Assembly: GCF_001721645.1 (NCBI RefSeq)
Contig: NZ_CP017141.1
Span: 62,001 to 126,000, forward strand
Length of the DNA stretch: 64,000 bases
Source of the DNA: Pedobacter steynii
GTDB lineage: Bacteria; Bacteroidota; Bacteroidia; Sphingobacteriales; Sphingobacteriaceae
Direction: 5' to 3'
Shown: piece after piece, positions 36,534 to 43,864 of the stretch
Position numbering within the stretch: position 1 is the first letter of the stretch
Layout of the letters: each line of letters starts with the position of its first letter
Position numbers and translations under genes: made by a program
The notes under the pieces: model-generated
The model's database searches: none
Told to the model about the DNA's origin: nothing
Seen by the model: the letters and a program-made list of their open reading frames with translations, nothing else

Positions 36534-37448
36534 CTATTTCTTTCCGAAATTCCATTTTAAACCTATTCCTCCATAGGGCGCAGGCTTAAAATAAGATATT
36601 TTTTCGTCGGTTTTATCTTTAAAAAAGTCCGATAATTTCCTGCTGGTAAAAGTCATGGAACGGTATACAGAGTAACCTGCCGTCAGTTCAACACTCAGTG
36701 ATTTGCCTATTTTAAATTCTGGCCTTAAGCCGGTCACCACCTGCAGATAAGACAACATGAACTTATCTTCGCGGTCCACATCAGCCGTCATCGAGCTCAC
36801 CTCTCCTACTGCTTTTAAATTAATGGCCTCATTTACTTTCATCCCCAGTTCAACCCGTTGCGGGAAGTTCACAAGCACCTGGAATTTCCCCTCTGTCTTC
36901 CAGGTAAAATATATGGCGGGCAATATCATTGGCACCCCAAAAGTATTCGACACTACAGGTCCAAATCCCAGGGCAGTTCTCGGGTTGAATTGTTTGATAA
37001 AGATCACCCCTCCCATTGCTAAAATATCTCTGGAATCTACCTTTTTCATATTTGTATATACACCCGCCGAAGCCATAAACATGATGTTCCATGTTTTTCC
37101 CAGGGGTCTGAGGTGCATCAGGCCCACACTTGCATTTAACAACTCATTTGGAAACAGGCTCTTTTCATAATTCTGGTTTTTTATCGAGGCATAAGACCCT
37201 TCAAGCATCAGCCCCCAGATCTTTGGCCTGCCCAGGGAATCCATCTTTACTGATAAAGGAATTCCTATCCCTCCTTCAATTCTTCTCATATCACTCTTGC
37301 CACTATTGCTATCTCCATTGCCATTTGGATTGTAATTGGAAAAAGGAATATACTCGCCTTTCAGCCTTATTCCCGGTTCCATTTGTGCTTTGCTATTTAG
37401 GGTAAAAAATGCTGCCATGACCACAAGGCAGTACGTTGAAATTTTCAT
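36534..37448 (-). CDS. DUF6268-type outer membrane beta-barrel protein
   Basis: 304 residues. Signal peptide (LNSKAQ, about 21), then strands of a transport-like barrel (IRLKGEYIPFS, WGLMLEGSYASI, AIYFTWKTEGKFQVLVNFPQ) and a closing strand YGGIGLKWNFGKK. This matches the DUF6268 barrel family by pattern. The substrate is unknown. It stands alone with its own terminator. Confidence 0.7.
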   Translation of the reverse strand: MKISTYCLVVMAAFFTLNSKAQMEPGIRLKGEYIPFSNYNPNGNGDSNSGKSDMRRIEGGIGIPLSVKMDSLGRPKIWGLMLEGSYASIKNQNYEKSLFPNELLNASVGLMHLRPLGKTWNIMFMASAGVYTNMKKVDSRDILAMGGVIFIKQFNPRTALGFGPVVSNTFGVPMILPAIYFTWKTEGKFQVLVNFPQRVELGMKVNEAINLKAVGEVSSMTADVDREDKFMLSYLQVVTGLRPEFKIGKSLSVELTAGYSVYRSMTFTSRKLSDFFKDKTDEKISYFKPAPYGGIGLKWNFGKK

Positions 37449-37613
37449 AGTTTCTTAAAATCAATGATTAAATATATTTTTCGGCGAATTACGGAATGTT
37501 CCATACCCTACCGAAATATTATTGACCACTGGTAAGCTGGTGTTGACAAAAGGGAGGATTTTACATTTGTCAATAAGAATTGGCATAAATTAAGCTGAAT
37601 TTCATTTTTTTAA

Positions 37614-37621
37614 TACATTTG
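37614..37621 (+). promoter_or_regulatory. -7 box before the PAS/HisKA gene
   Basis: TACATTTG fits TAnnTTTG exactly. No clear -33 TTG lies at the usual distance. It rules out a start codon at 37619 and favours the TTG at 37667. Confidence 0.45.
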
Positions 37622-37666
37622 CAGCATAGGGGGACATACGCAATAATTCTACGTAAGAACAACAGT

Positions 37667-38467
37667 TTGAAGGCAAGAAACTATAAAATTCCAATCATTT
37701 ATATCGTGTTAGGTGTTTTATGGATCACACTTAGCGACAGTTTACTCAGGTCTATCGAATCTACTTTAGGACCCGAAACGGCGGAATACACAGCTTCATT
37801 AAAAGGCATTTTTTATGTTCTTGCAACCGGCTTTCTTCTATATTTTCTGATCAAACAGGAACGCAAAAGACTTACGCAGGGCGACAATAAGAGAATGGCT
37901 GAGATTGTTGACAAGATGAACAACCTGATTATCATTTCTGACATCTCCGGAAAGATCACCTGGGTGAACCGTGCATTTGTCAATATTACCGGATACACCA
38001 TGCAGGAAGCCCTTGGAAAAACGCATGGAGAACTTTTATATGGTCCCAAAACAGATCTGGAAGTTGTCAAAACGTTAAGCCAGGCCATAAAAAACAAAGA
38101 ATTCTTTAGCGGGGAGCTGGTCAATTACGCAAAGGGGGGAAGAGAATACTGGTCTCAGTTTAACCTCTCTCCCATGTTCAATGCAAAAGGTGGGCTGGAG
38201 GGTTATATTTCGGTGGAGAACAATATTGACGACAATAAACGCAAGGAAGATGTGATTGTACAGCAACACCAGAAACTAAAGGCTGTTTCCTGGCTAAATT
38301 CACATGAAATCAGAAAACCTGTTGCTTCCATTATGGCACTTACAGAATTAATTCTGGAGGAGAGCGATCAGGAAGAGCTAAAAGAACTGGTCAGATATTT
38401 GCATCAGAGTACAATGGCACTCGACCTCATCATTCATCAGATTAATGAAGAGGCGGCTGTGAAATAA
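37667..38467 (+). CDS. Membrane PAS-domain protein with histidine-kinase dimerisation domain only
   Basis: 266 residues from the TTG at 37667, the first start after the promoter box. Two membrane segments (about 6-24 and 42-62), a PAS domain (about 82-195, with SDISGKITWVNRAFVNITGY and YSP-type LSPMFNAKGGLEGYISVE), then a HisKA helix pair with H213 in SHEIRKP. The protein ends soon after; the ATP-binding domain of kinases is absent and the following sequence codes for nothing similar. It may be phosphorylated by another kinase or act as a dimerising sensor. Confidence 0.75.
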   Translation: MKARNYKIPIIYIVLGVLWITLSDSLLRSIESTLGPETAEYTASLKGIFYVLATGFLLYFLIKQERKRLTQGDNKRMAEIVDKMNNLIIISDISGKITWVNRAFVNITGYTMQEALGKTHGELLYGPKTDLEVVKTLSQAIKNKEFFSGELVNYAKGGREYWSQFNLSPMFNAKGGLEGYISVENNIDDNKRKEDVIVQQHQKLKAVSWLNSHEIRKPVASIMALTELILEESDQEELKELVRYLHQSTMALDLIIHQINEEAAVK

Positions 38468-38519
38468 ATTATGTACCTTTGAAAGCAACACACAATACCA
38501 AACAAACAATTTCCTTAAA

Positions 38520-39002
38520 ATGATCCGGCAATTTAAACCATCCGATCTTAACCCGATGAGGGAGATCTATAATCACTATGTGGAAAATACACTACTGACT
38601 TTTGATGAAGTAGCGTTGACAGAAACCGAATTTTCGGATAAACTGAATCCGGTTTTTTCTAAGTTTCCCTGCATCGTGTATGAAAAAGAAGGAAAAGTGC
38701 TGGGCTTCGCTTACGCCACAGAATGGAAACAAAATCCGGCTTATCGTTTTACGGTCAGCAGCTCGGTTTACCTTCATCCTGAAGCTCTTGATAAAGGAAC
38801 AGGAACCTCCTTATACCGCAAACTGATTGAGGAACTCCGGGAAATGAAAATTCACTCTATTGTAGCGGGAATCCTGATGCCAAATGAGAAGAGCACTAGG
38901 ATGCACGAAAGGCTTGGATTCAGTAAGGTAGCACACCTGAGCCAGATCGGATATAAGTTTAACAAATGGATAGATGTCAGCTACTGGCAGATGATTTTGT
39001 AA
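38520..39002 (+). CDS. GNAT-family N-acetyltransferase (phosphinothricin acetyltransferase-like)
   Basis: 160 residues. The N-terminal IRQFKPSDLNPMREIYNHYV, central VLGFAYATEWK, SSVYLHPEALDKGTGTSLYRKL (acetyl-CoA loop, here DKGTGTSL) and the end NEKSTRMHERLGFSKV follow the pattern of Pat/Bar and YncA acetyltransferases. The substrate is probably an amino acid analogue or other small amine. The 3' end overlaps the convergent HxlR gene. Confidence 0.85.
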   Translation: MIRQFKPSDLNPMREIYNHYVENTLLTFDEVALTETEFSDKLNPVFSKFPCIVYEKEGKVLGFAYATEWKQNPAYRFTVSSSVYLHPEALDKGTGTSLYRKLIEELREMKIHSIVAGILMPNEKSTRMHERLGFSKVAHLSQIGYKFNKWIDVSYWQMIL

Positions 39003-39325
39003 TTCCCCATTCTTTTATCTCCCCATTCCCGCAGATGATCAATAAAAGGAATGAGTTCTTTAGCTGATTCAGTTAAGGTGTACTCTACCTTTGGAGGGAC
39101 TTCATTGTAAACCCTTCTGTTTACCAGGCCATCGTCTTCCAGTTCACGAAGGGTCTGGGTCAGCATCTTTGGCGTAATGCCTACTATACTCCTCTTCAGC
39201 TCCCCATATCGAAGAACGGTAAAGCTGTGGATGTACCAGATGATTCTTCCTTTATATTTTCCGCCAATTCTCTGAAAAGCATAATCGACTGCACAAACGG
39301 GATCGGAATTGAGTTTTTTTGTCAT
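38981..39325 (-). CDS. HxlR-family transcriptional regulator
   Basis: 114 residues with the single winged-helix domain of the family: DPVCAVDYAFQRIGGKYKGRIIW, ELKRSIVGITPKMLTQTLREL and VEYTLTESAKEL. It has C10, possibly the redox-sensing cysteine seen near the N-terminus of quinone-sensing HxlR proteins (QorR, HypR types). It is divergent from a quinone oxidoreductase-like gene with an operator between them, so it probably represses that gene and itself. Confidence 0.88.
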   Translation of the reverse strand: MTKKLNSDPVCAVDYAFQRIGGKYKGRIIWYIHSFTVLRYGELKRSIVGITPKMLTQTLRELEDDGLVNRRVYNEVPPKVEYTLTESAKELIPFIDHLREWGDKRMGNYKIICQ

Positions 39326-39364
39326 TTTATAAATCTTTATAGCTGATAATCAATATTAGTATGA

Positions 39365-39387
39365 TTTTAGTATGTAGGATACTAAAA
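39365..39387. promoter_or_regulatory. HxlR operator in the divergent promoter region
   Basis: Arms TTTTAGTAT (39365-39373) and ATACTAAAA (39379-39387) are perfect nine-base complements around GTAGG. A direct copy of TTAGTATG lies 11 bases upstream (39356-39363). The site lies just before the -33 element of the oxidoreductase gene. Confidence 0.7.
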
Positions 39388-39396
39388 TGTGCATAC

Positions 39397-39427
39397 TTGA
39401 CGCAAAGATACTACTCTCTTAGCTTTG
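39397..39427 (+). promoter_or_regulatory. Promoter of the oxidoreductase gene
   Basis: TTG at 39397-39399, 20-base spacer and TAGCTTTG at 39420-39427. The ATG follows at 39450. Confidence 0.7.
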
Positions 39428-39449
39428 ATGAAATTTAAGATCAAAGAAA

Positions 39450-40454
39450 ATGAAAACATTAGTTGTAAATGAAAAATACGGAATACGGAACCTGAACATT
39501 GAAGAACATCAGATCCCCGAGCCACAAGCCCATGAGGTTTTAGTTAAAGTAGCTGCAATTTCATTGAATTATCTGGACCTGATGATTGTAAACGGAGATT
39601 TTGGTCATCAGTTCCCCTATATTCCTGGATCTGATGCTTCCGGGACCGTTGTGCGGACCGGAACTGCGGTTAGCCGGTTTCTTCCGGGCGACTTGGTGAC
39701 TACCCATTTTACCCCTGGATGGGCCTCCGGTGAGTTGAGTCCTGAAGGATTAGAAAAACGCTTAGGGGTTGATGTGCCGGGTGTATTTTCAGCATACATT
39801 TGTGTTCCCGAAGCGGCTTTAATCAGGAGCCCGGCTAATTTAAGCCATGAAGAGGCCGCAACACTTCCTATTGCAGCACTTACTGCCTGGGAAGCCATTC
39901 ATCAGGCAGGCGATCTTAAAGCAGGAGAAACCGTCCTGCTGCAGGGAACCGGAGGAGTATCCATATTTGCTTTACAATTCGCTAAGATGGCCGGTGCCAG
40001 GGTCATCATTACCTCTGGTTCAGATCAGAAACTGGAACGTGCCAGACAACTTGGTGCAGACCATGTTTTCAATTATAGAACAGATCCGGAATGGCCGGAA
40101 AAAATAGAAGCAATGGGAGGAGCAGACCTTATTCTGGAAGTTACAGGAACCGGAATAAAGGATGCTGTTAAGGCCAGCAGATTTGCCGGCAGAATTGTGA
40201 TCATTGGCTTTTTAGATGGCAGTGAAACCAGTCTTAACATTTTTGACTTTCTGCAGAAGAAGTTAACCATTAAAGGTGTTTTGGTAGGCTCCAGACATAC
40301 CTATCAGGAAATGAACGAAGCTATAGAAAAGAAGGACCTCCATCCGGTAATAGACAAGATCTTTTCATTTTCAGAGATTAAGCAGGCCTTTGACTACCTT
40401 TCAAAAGGAGCTCATTTTGGGAAAATAGTGTTGAAACTAAACGAAGGGACCTAA
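39450..40454 (+). CDS. Zinc-independent MDR alcohol dehydrogenase / quinone oxidoreductase-type
   Basis: 334 residues. GroES-like N-terminal domain (ISLNYLDLMIVNGDF, IPGSDASGTVVRTG) and a Rossmann domain with LLQGTGGVSIFALQFAKMAGARVIITSG (NAD(P)H motif GTGGVSIFA). The cysteines that bind structural or catalytic zinc are missing, as in quinone oxidoreductases. Likely reduces a quinone or enal with NADPH, in the cytoplasm. Control by the divergent HxlR protein is suggested by the shared intergenic operator. Confidence 0.85.
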   Translation: MKTLVVNEKYGIRNLNIEEHQIPEPQAHEVLVKVAAISLNYLDLMIVNGDFGHQFPYIPGSDASGTVVRTGTAVSRFLPGDLVTTHFTPGWASGELSPEGLEKRLGVDVPGVFSAYICVPEAALIRSPANLSHEEAATLPIAALTAWEAIHQAGDLKAGETVLLQGTGGVSIFALQFAKMAGARVIITSGSDQKLERARQLGADHVFNYRTDPEWPEKIEAMGGADLILEVTGTGIKDAVKASRFAGRIVIIGFLDGSETSLNIFDFLQKKLTIKGVLVGSRHTYQEMNEAIEKKDLHPVIDKIFSFSEIKQAFDYLSKGAHFGKIVLKLNEGT

Positions 40455-40490
40455 ATTATCAGAAGGAAAAAAGAAATTATAAGAATAAAA

Positions 40491-40514
40491 AAAGAGGCAA
40501 GTGCCTCTTTTTTT
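40491..40514 (+). terminator. Terminator after the oxidoreductase gene
   Basis: AAAGAGGC/GCCTCTTT eight-base stem with an AAGT loop and a following T-run; 36 bases after the stop. It isolates the next promoter. Confidence 0.85.
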
Positions 40515-40532
40515 ATTTACCACCTGTTTCTC

Positions 40533-40620
40533 CCGACAATTGTCGGCGAAAAATGTGACAATTGTCTACGAAAGATGTGACAATTGTCGAAATCAATGCC
40601 CCCTTCCCTTCTTAACTTAG
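40533..40620 (+). promoter_or_regulatory. Triple GACAATTGTC palindrome array with -7 box (array 1)
   Basis: Three copies of GACAATTGTC at 40535-40544, 40557-40566 and 40579-40588, spaced 22 bases start to start. After 23 pyrimidine-rich bases comes TTAACTTAGTAT, whose TAACTTAG (40613-40620) fits the -7 box at 7 of 8. No TTG lies at the normal -33 position, so activator dependence is likely. If the box centre is at -7, the palindrome centres fall near -40, -62 and -84. The MauE-like gene starts at 40635. Confidence 0.75.
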
Positions 40621-40634
40621 TATCCGGACGAAAA

Positions 40635-41066
40635 ATGAATAAAATGATGAACCTTATACCTGTTTTTATTCTTGCGATTACTACGATACTAATGATGCTT
40701 TGGGCTTATTCTTCCCTATCTAAATTCATGGACCTTCCACGATTCCGACGGGGATTAAGAAATCAGGCATTTCCCAAATGGGTTGGAGCACTCTTGTTCT
40801 GGACGCTTCCCCTTACCGAACTTTTGCTCATTTTACTTTTATGGTTGCCTGACACCAGACTATCAGGAATGTATCTTTCGGCCATCCTGCTATTGATTTT
40901 TACGATCTATATCGGAGGTGCTGTTTATGGCTTTTACGACCGTTATCCCTGCCCCTGCGGGGGAATCTTCCGGGGCATGAGATGGAATACCCACCTCAAG
41001 GTCAATTTTATCCTGACCGGCATTGCAATAGCAGGTTTACTCTTAATGGAATTCGGCACAAATTAA
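40635..41066 (+). CDS. MauE/DoxX-like redox-associated membrane protein
   Basis: 143 residues from the ATG at 40635; starts upstream would lie in the promoter array. Four membrane segments (about 6-28, 45-67, 78-98, 117-135). Between TM3 and TM4 is DRYPCPCGGIFRGMRW, with the CxC pair typical of Bacteroidota MauE/DoxX family proteins. In methylamine users MauE helps form disulfides of the dehydrogenase; here there is no such enzyme. It lies 11 bases before a small cysteine-containing protein, which may be its partner. The leader is very short (about 10 bases). Confidence 0.75.
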   Translation: MNKMMNLIPVFILAITTILMMLWAYSSLSKFMDLPRFRRGLRNQAFPKWVGALLFWTLPLTELLLILLLWLPDTRLSGMYLSAILLLIFTIYIGGAVYGFYDRYPCPCGGIFRGMRWNTHLKVNFILTGIAIAGLLLMEFGTN

Positions 41067-41077
41067 ACCAAACAACT

Positions 41078-41371
41078 ATGCTATCCTGGTACATTTTAAG
41101 TCTGGGCAATGACCCAACCACGAAATACAACTACGAAAAAGTTTATACCGCTCCAACCTGTTGCGGAACAGAAGCTATATGCGCCATCCGGGCTTTCGAC
41201 GACGGCCATAACCATCCGTTAATTTCTGAGCAGTTAAAGTTTGAAATGATTTCAGCGTTATGGAATAACAGGGGAACTCCAAATGTCCGGTTACACTATT
41301 CCGGCCGGGAGCAGGAATCCATTAACATTGTCTGCAACAATTACCTATTCAATAAGATGGCTCCGGTCTAG
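41078..41371 (+). CDS. Small cysteine-motif protein A (paralogue of B)
   Basis: 97 residues, no signal peptide. Core motif YTAPTCCGTEAICAI (residues about 23-37) with three cysteines, a fourth cysteine near the end (NIVCNNY). It aligns along its first 70 residues with the protein at 41704: WY near the start, TAPxC[CS]GTxxICAI in the middle, an M[IV]xAL helix and VxL at the end. From memory the motif resembles the C-terminal half of the small secreted DUF6520-type proteins that accompany MauE/DoxX genes in Sphingobacteriales, but the signal peptide is missing. Function unknown; a redox substrate or partner of the MauE-like protein is plausible. Confidence 0.6.
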   Translation: MLSWYILSLGNDPTTKYNYEKVYTAPTCCGTEAICAIRAFDDGHNHPLISEQLKFEMISALWNNRGTPNVRLHYSGREQESINIVCNNYLFNKMAPV

Positions 41372-41413
41372 GCTTAATTTACCGCAAAACATTTCAGTTT
41401 ACAACACGTTTTG

Positions 41414-41499
41414 GACAATTGTCGTTAAAAAATGTGACAATTGTCTTAAAAAAAAGTGACAATTGTCCGGCAATTCCCTTCATTTCCTAATTAACTTGG
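41414..41499 (+). promoter_or_regulatory. Triple GACAATTGTC palindrome array with -7 box (array 2)
   Basis: Copies at 41414-41423, 41436-41445 and 41458-41467, again spaced 22 bases, then 23 bases and TTAACTTGGTAT (box TAACTTGG 41492-41499). Geometry is identical to array 1 to the base. An ATG lies 24 bases after the box start (41516), against 22 in array 1. Confidence 0.75.
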
Positions 41500-41515
41500 T
41501 ATTTAACAACGGGAG

Positions 41516-41659
41516 ATGCCAGATACCCAGAAAAGCAGGCAAGGGACAACACTGAAAACCCTGAAAAAAGTAAGTATAATTATAAATTTAAGGACCGTAC
41601 TCGATCTACTAACATTTAAATCATTGGGAACTAACACAGGAGGATTCCTCCTGTGTTAA
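41516..41659 (+). CDS. Possible 47-residue peptide downstream of array 2
   Basis: ATG at 41516 lies at almost the same distance from the -7 box as the MauE-like start does in array 1. The product (begins MPDTQKSRQGTTLKTLKK, ends GGFLLC) is basic with a hydrophobic centre. It has no likeness I recognise. The stop codon falls within a strong hairpin (41632-41658). It may be a leader peptide, a gene remnant or chance; low confidence. Confidence 0.25.
   Translation: MPDTQKSRQGTTLKTLKKVSIIINLRTVLDLLTFKSLGTNTGGFLLC
41632..41658 (+). terminator. Strong hairpin between array 2 and small protein B
   Basis: Thirteen-base perfect inverted repeat (TAACACAGGAGGA/TCCTCCTGTGTTA) with almost no spacer; about 12 pairs can form around ATT. 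The following sequence is AT-rich without a clean T-run. It is 46 bases before the ATG of small protein B and could be a terminator or an attenuator. Confidence 0.55.
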
Positions 41660-41703
41660 TTAGAACTAAAGATAGAGTATAGGTGATATTAACGCTAAAC
41701 CTT

Positions 41704-41916
41704 ATGCAGTGGTATTCTTTTATAGGAACAGATTCCTTAAATCCAACTCATTATAAAATCATACAAACAGCTCCCGGTTGTTCAGGAACCAGAACCATTT
41801 GTGCCATTTTTACTTCCGGAAATATTTATCCTTTTATAGATTATGATGTGATTTGCTATATGGTATTAGCACTAAGCAGCCATAACAGTAATGAAAAGGT
41901 AATCTTAAGGGGTTAA
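41704..41916 (+). CDS. Small cysteine-motif protein B (paralogue of A)
   Basis: 70 residues from the ATG at 41704 (a GTG at 41683 is in frame). Motif QTAPGCSGTRTICAIF has two cysteines with six residues between them, where protein A has three cysteines. It is shorter than A at the C-terminus. No signal peptide or membrane segment. It probably depends on array 2. Function unknown. Confidence 0.55.
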   Translation: MQWYSFIGTDSLNPTHYKIIQTAPGCSGTRTICAIFTSGNIYPFIDYDVICYMVLALSSHNSNEKVILRG

Positions 41917-41960
41917 AAAAAATAATTCTTTATGTCACCACTTTACATGAAACCGATAAT

Positions 41961-41968
41961 TAAGTTTG
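41961..41968 (+). promoter_or_regulatory. -7 box before the Crp/Fnr gene
   Basis: TAAGTTTG matches TAnnTTTG exactly, 31 bases before the ATG at 41999. No GACAATTGTC palindrome is present here. Confidence 0.5.
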
Positions 41969-41998
41969 AATATGTAGACTTAAAGAATTGAATTTATC

Positions 41999-42682
41999 AT
42001 GAAAGAACAGACACCCTACTTCGGCGACATGATGTATAGCCCTGCAACATTTTCCCGTATTGATTTACAACTCACTGAACAGCCCTTACCTAAAACAAAA
42101 ATCCTTATGATATATACTGCGTTAAGAAGAAAGATAGGGTCATTATGTCCGGTCAGTGACGAAGTCTTTCATTCTTTAAACAGGGACTTTAATCCGCTAA
42201 CCCTATCCATGAATCAGATCCTGATTAGTGCAGAACAATTGCCTGATCGCATATTTTTTATCCAGAAAGGCTTATTAAGGGGATATTATATGGGAGAAAA
42301 GGAGCCGGTCACGACCTGGTTTGCAGGGCCTGACCAGTTTATCATTCCCAACAACTTCTTTTCGCAGGAGCCCTGCAATGAATACATTCAATCCCTGGAA
42401 GATTGTTCTTTACTTTCTATCAGTCATCATTCCTGTTTAAAGATGTCTTTGGAATCAAATGATATCGCCAAAATATTCTACAAGCTATTGGAAGAGAAAC
42501 AACTGTTATCCGATGCAAGGGAAAGAATGCTCAGGATTCCCAATGCGGAAAAAAGGTACCTGAGCATGACTAAATTAATGCCTGTCCTGCACAGGAATGT
42601 GAAGGATGATACGCTTGCTTCTTACATGAATGTCACCAGAAGACATCTTGAGCGTATCAAAATAAAAACCTCAAGAAAATAA
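41999..42682 (+). CDS. Crp/Fnr-family transcriptional regulator
   Basis: 227 residues. A cyclic-nucleotide-binding-type beta-barrel at about 60-150 (LSMNQILISAEQLPDRIFFIQKG, TTWFAGPDQFIIP) followed by the dimer helix and a C-terminal helix-turn-helix (DDTLASYMNVTRRHLERIK). The cAMP-contacting residues of E. coli Crp are not conserved, as is usual in Bacteroidota. There are no cysteines arranged as in Fnr. As the only activator-type regulator beside the palindrome arrays it is the first candidate to bind GACAATTGTC. Confidence 0.8.
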   Translation: MKEQTPYFGDMMYSPATFSRIDLQLTEQPLPKTKILMIYTALRRKIGSLCPVSDEVFHSLNRDFNPLTLSMNQILISAEQLPDRIFFIQKGLLRGYYMGEKEPVTTWFAGPDQFIIPNNFFSQEPCNEYIQSLEDCSLLSISHHSCLKMSLESNDIAKIFYKLLEEKQLLSDARERMLRIPNAEKRYLSMTKLMPVLHRNVKDDTLASYMNVTRRHLERIKIKTSRK

Positions 42683-42688
42683 GCAGGA

Positions 42689-43336
42689 TTAAGCTTTTTT
42701 AGCAGCGGCATCAAATGCCCATCCGACAAGTTGTTTTAATGCTTTAACAACTTCCCTCCTGTCGGACTCCTTCTTAATATCCAGTTCACAGAAATTACTG
42801 CCACTATTTTTTGAATGTAATACCAGGTAATTGATCCCTGAAATCAAGATGGCTTCTATTGCCCTGAAGTTTACAGATGAGCCTTCGAAATGAGGATCTG
42901 TCAATTCAAAGAGTTCCGATTTGATACTCTCCCGGAACCGGGCTATTTTATTCATCATCTGGCTTCTGCCATTGATTTCCCATAAAATGATGTTTTGCAA
43001 TTCAGGGCTATCGGAGAAATACTCCAGATTTTCCTCCAGCATATTCTCAGCCAGGCTCCTGCCGAAATCATGTCGGTTAGCTTCTACAATTTCAGGAAGC
43101 TTTTTATAAGATCTGGTCCAGTAATCTTTTTCCAGGATATAAGATTCGATCAATTCCTGAGGTCCGACAAAGTACCGGTAAATCAATTTTTTATGAACAT
43201 CCGCATACCTTGCTATGTTATTAGGGCCCAAACCACTGTACCCTTCAGTTTTTAAAATATCCCCTACTGCATCGTAAAGTTTACGTTTAGTCCTCCGACT
43301 ATCTCTTAACTTTTCGGTTTCCTTATAATTATTCAT
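42689..43336 (-). CDS. TetR/AcrR-family regulator
   Basis: 215 residues. N-terminal HTH (RKLYDAVGDILKTEGYSGLGPNNIARYADVHKKLIYRYFVG) with an unusual basic start (RDSRRTKRK), then a helical ligand domain. It converges with the Crp/Fnr gene, six bases apart. Ligand and targets unknown. The 43337-43864 gap upstream is AT-rich and holds no gene I can support. Confidence 0.85.
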   Translation of the reverse strand: MNNYKETEKLRDSRRTKRKLYDAVGDILKTEGYSGLGPNNIARYADVHKKLIYRYFVGPQELIESYILEKDYWTRSYKKLPEIVEANRHDFGRSLAENMLEENLEYFSDSPELQNIILWEINGRSQMMNKIARFRESIKSELFELTDPHFEGSSVNFRAIEAILISGINYLVLHSKNSGSNFCELDIKKESDRREVVKALKQLVGWAFDAAAKKA

Positions 43337-43864
43337 TGAAACTACGTATTAGATTTTCATTTAACGGACCATTTAATCTCTAACCTGTGTACTCCTTAAT
43401 TTAAGGAATTTCCTTCATGACCAATTCTGAAGGAAAGTTTAACAGTTAGAAGGGTTTAAAAGCTGAACTGTTATTGAAATCCTTAAAAAAGGTGTTTTGC
43501 AAATTAATTTTCATGATAAGAGTGTTAATGATTGAGAGCCGACTGTGTTACCTTCCATATTTCGGGATGCCTTCTAACATTTAAAGTCACCGTTAAGTTT
43601 AAATTGGAATTTCAGTAAAATTAAATCGTAATTTATAAATCCATTAAAACTATGGGTTTTAAGTTATAGCCAAAACGTTTAAAATAACCTATAAGGAGAA
43701 AATAAGGAGATAAATTAACCAATCCTATTTTTGATTAAATATTTTAACCTTTAAGCATAAATCAGCTGTTAACCTGAGATTACGGTTAGAAAAACAGGAT
43801 GCAGAAATAAGAAATAAGAAGAACAGATCAACTGAAATCGAAAGATTTATTCCACCTTTTATCT

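Noticed and set aside
37619..37666. Start of the PAS protein at the TTG at 37619
   Set aside because: This codon overlaps the -7 box TACATTTG, so it would not be in the transcript.
40535..40588. The three palindromes as the start of a CRISPR array
   Set aside because: Only 10-base units with 12-base, AT-rich spacers; the same is repeated in front of a second gene with fixed distance to a -7 box. This is an operator array.
40584..40634. N-terminal extension of the MauE-like protein to 40584
   Set aside because: The extension would begin inside the third palindrome and cross the -7 box.
43337..43864. Gene or small RNA in the 528-base AT-rich gap
   Set aside because: No frame of coding quality; an eight-base inverted repeat (TAACAGTT...AACTGTTA) near 43440-43475 has a long loop and no other support.
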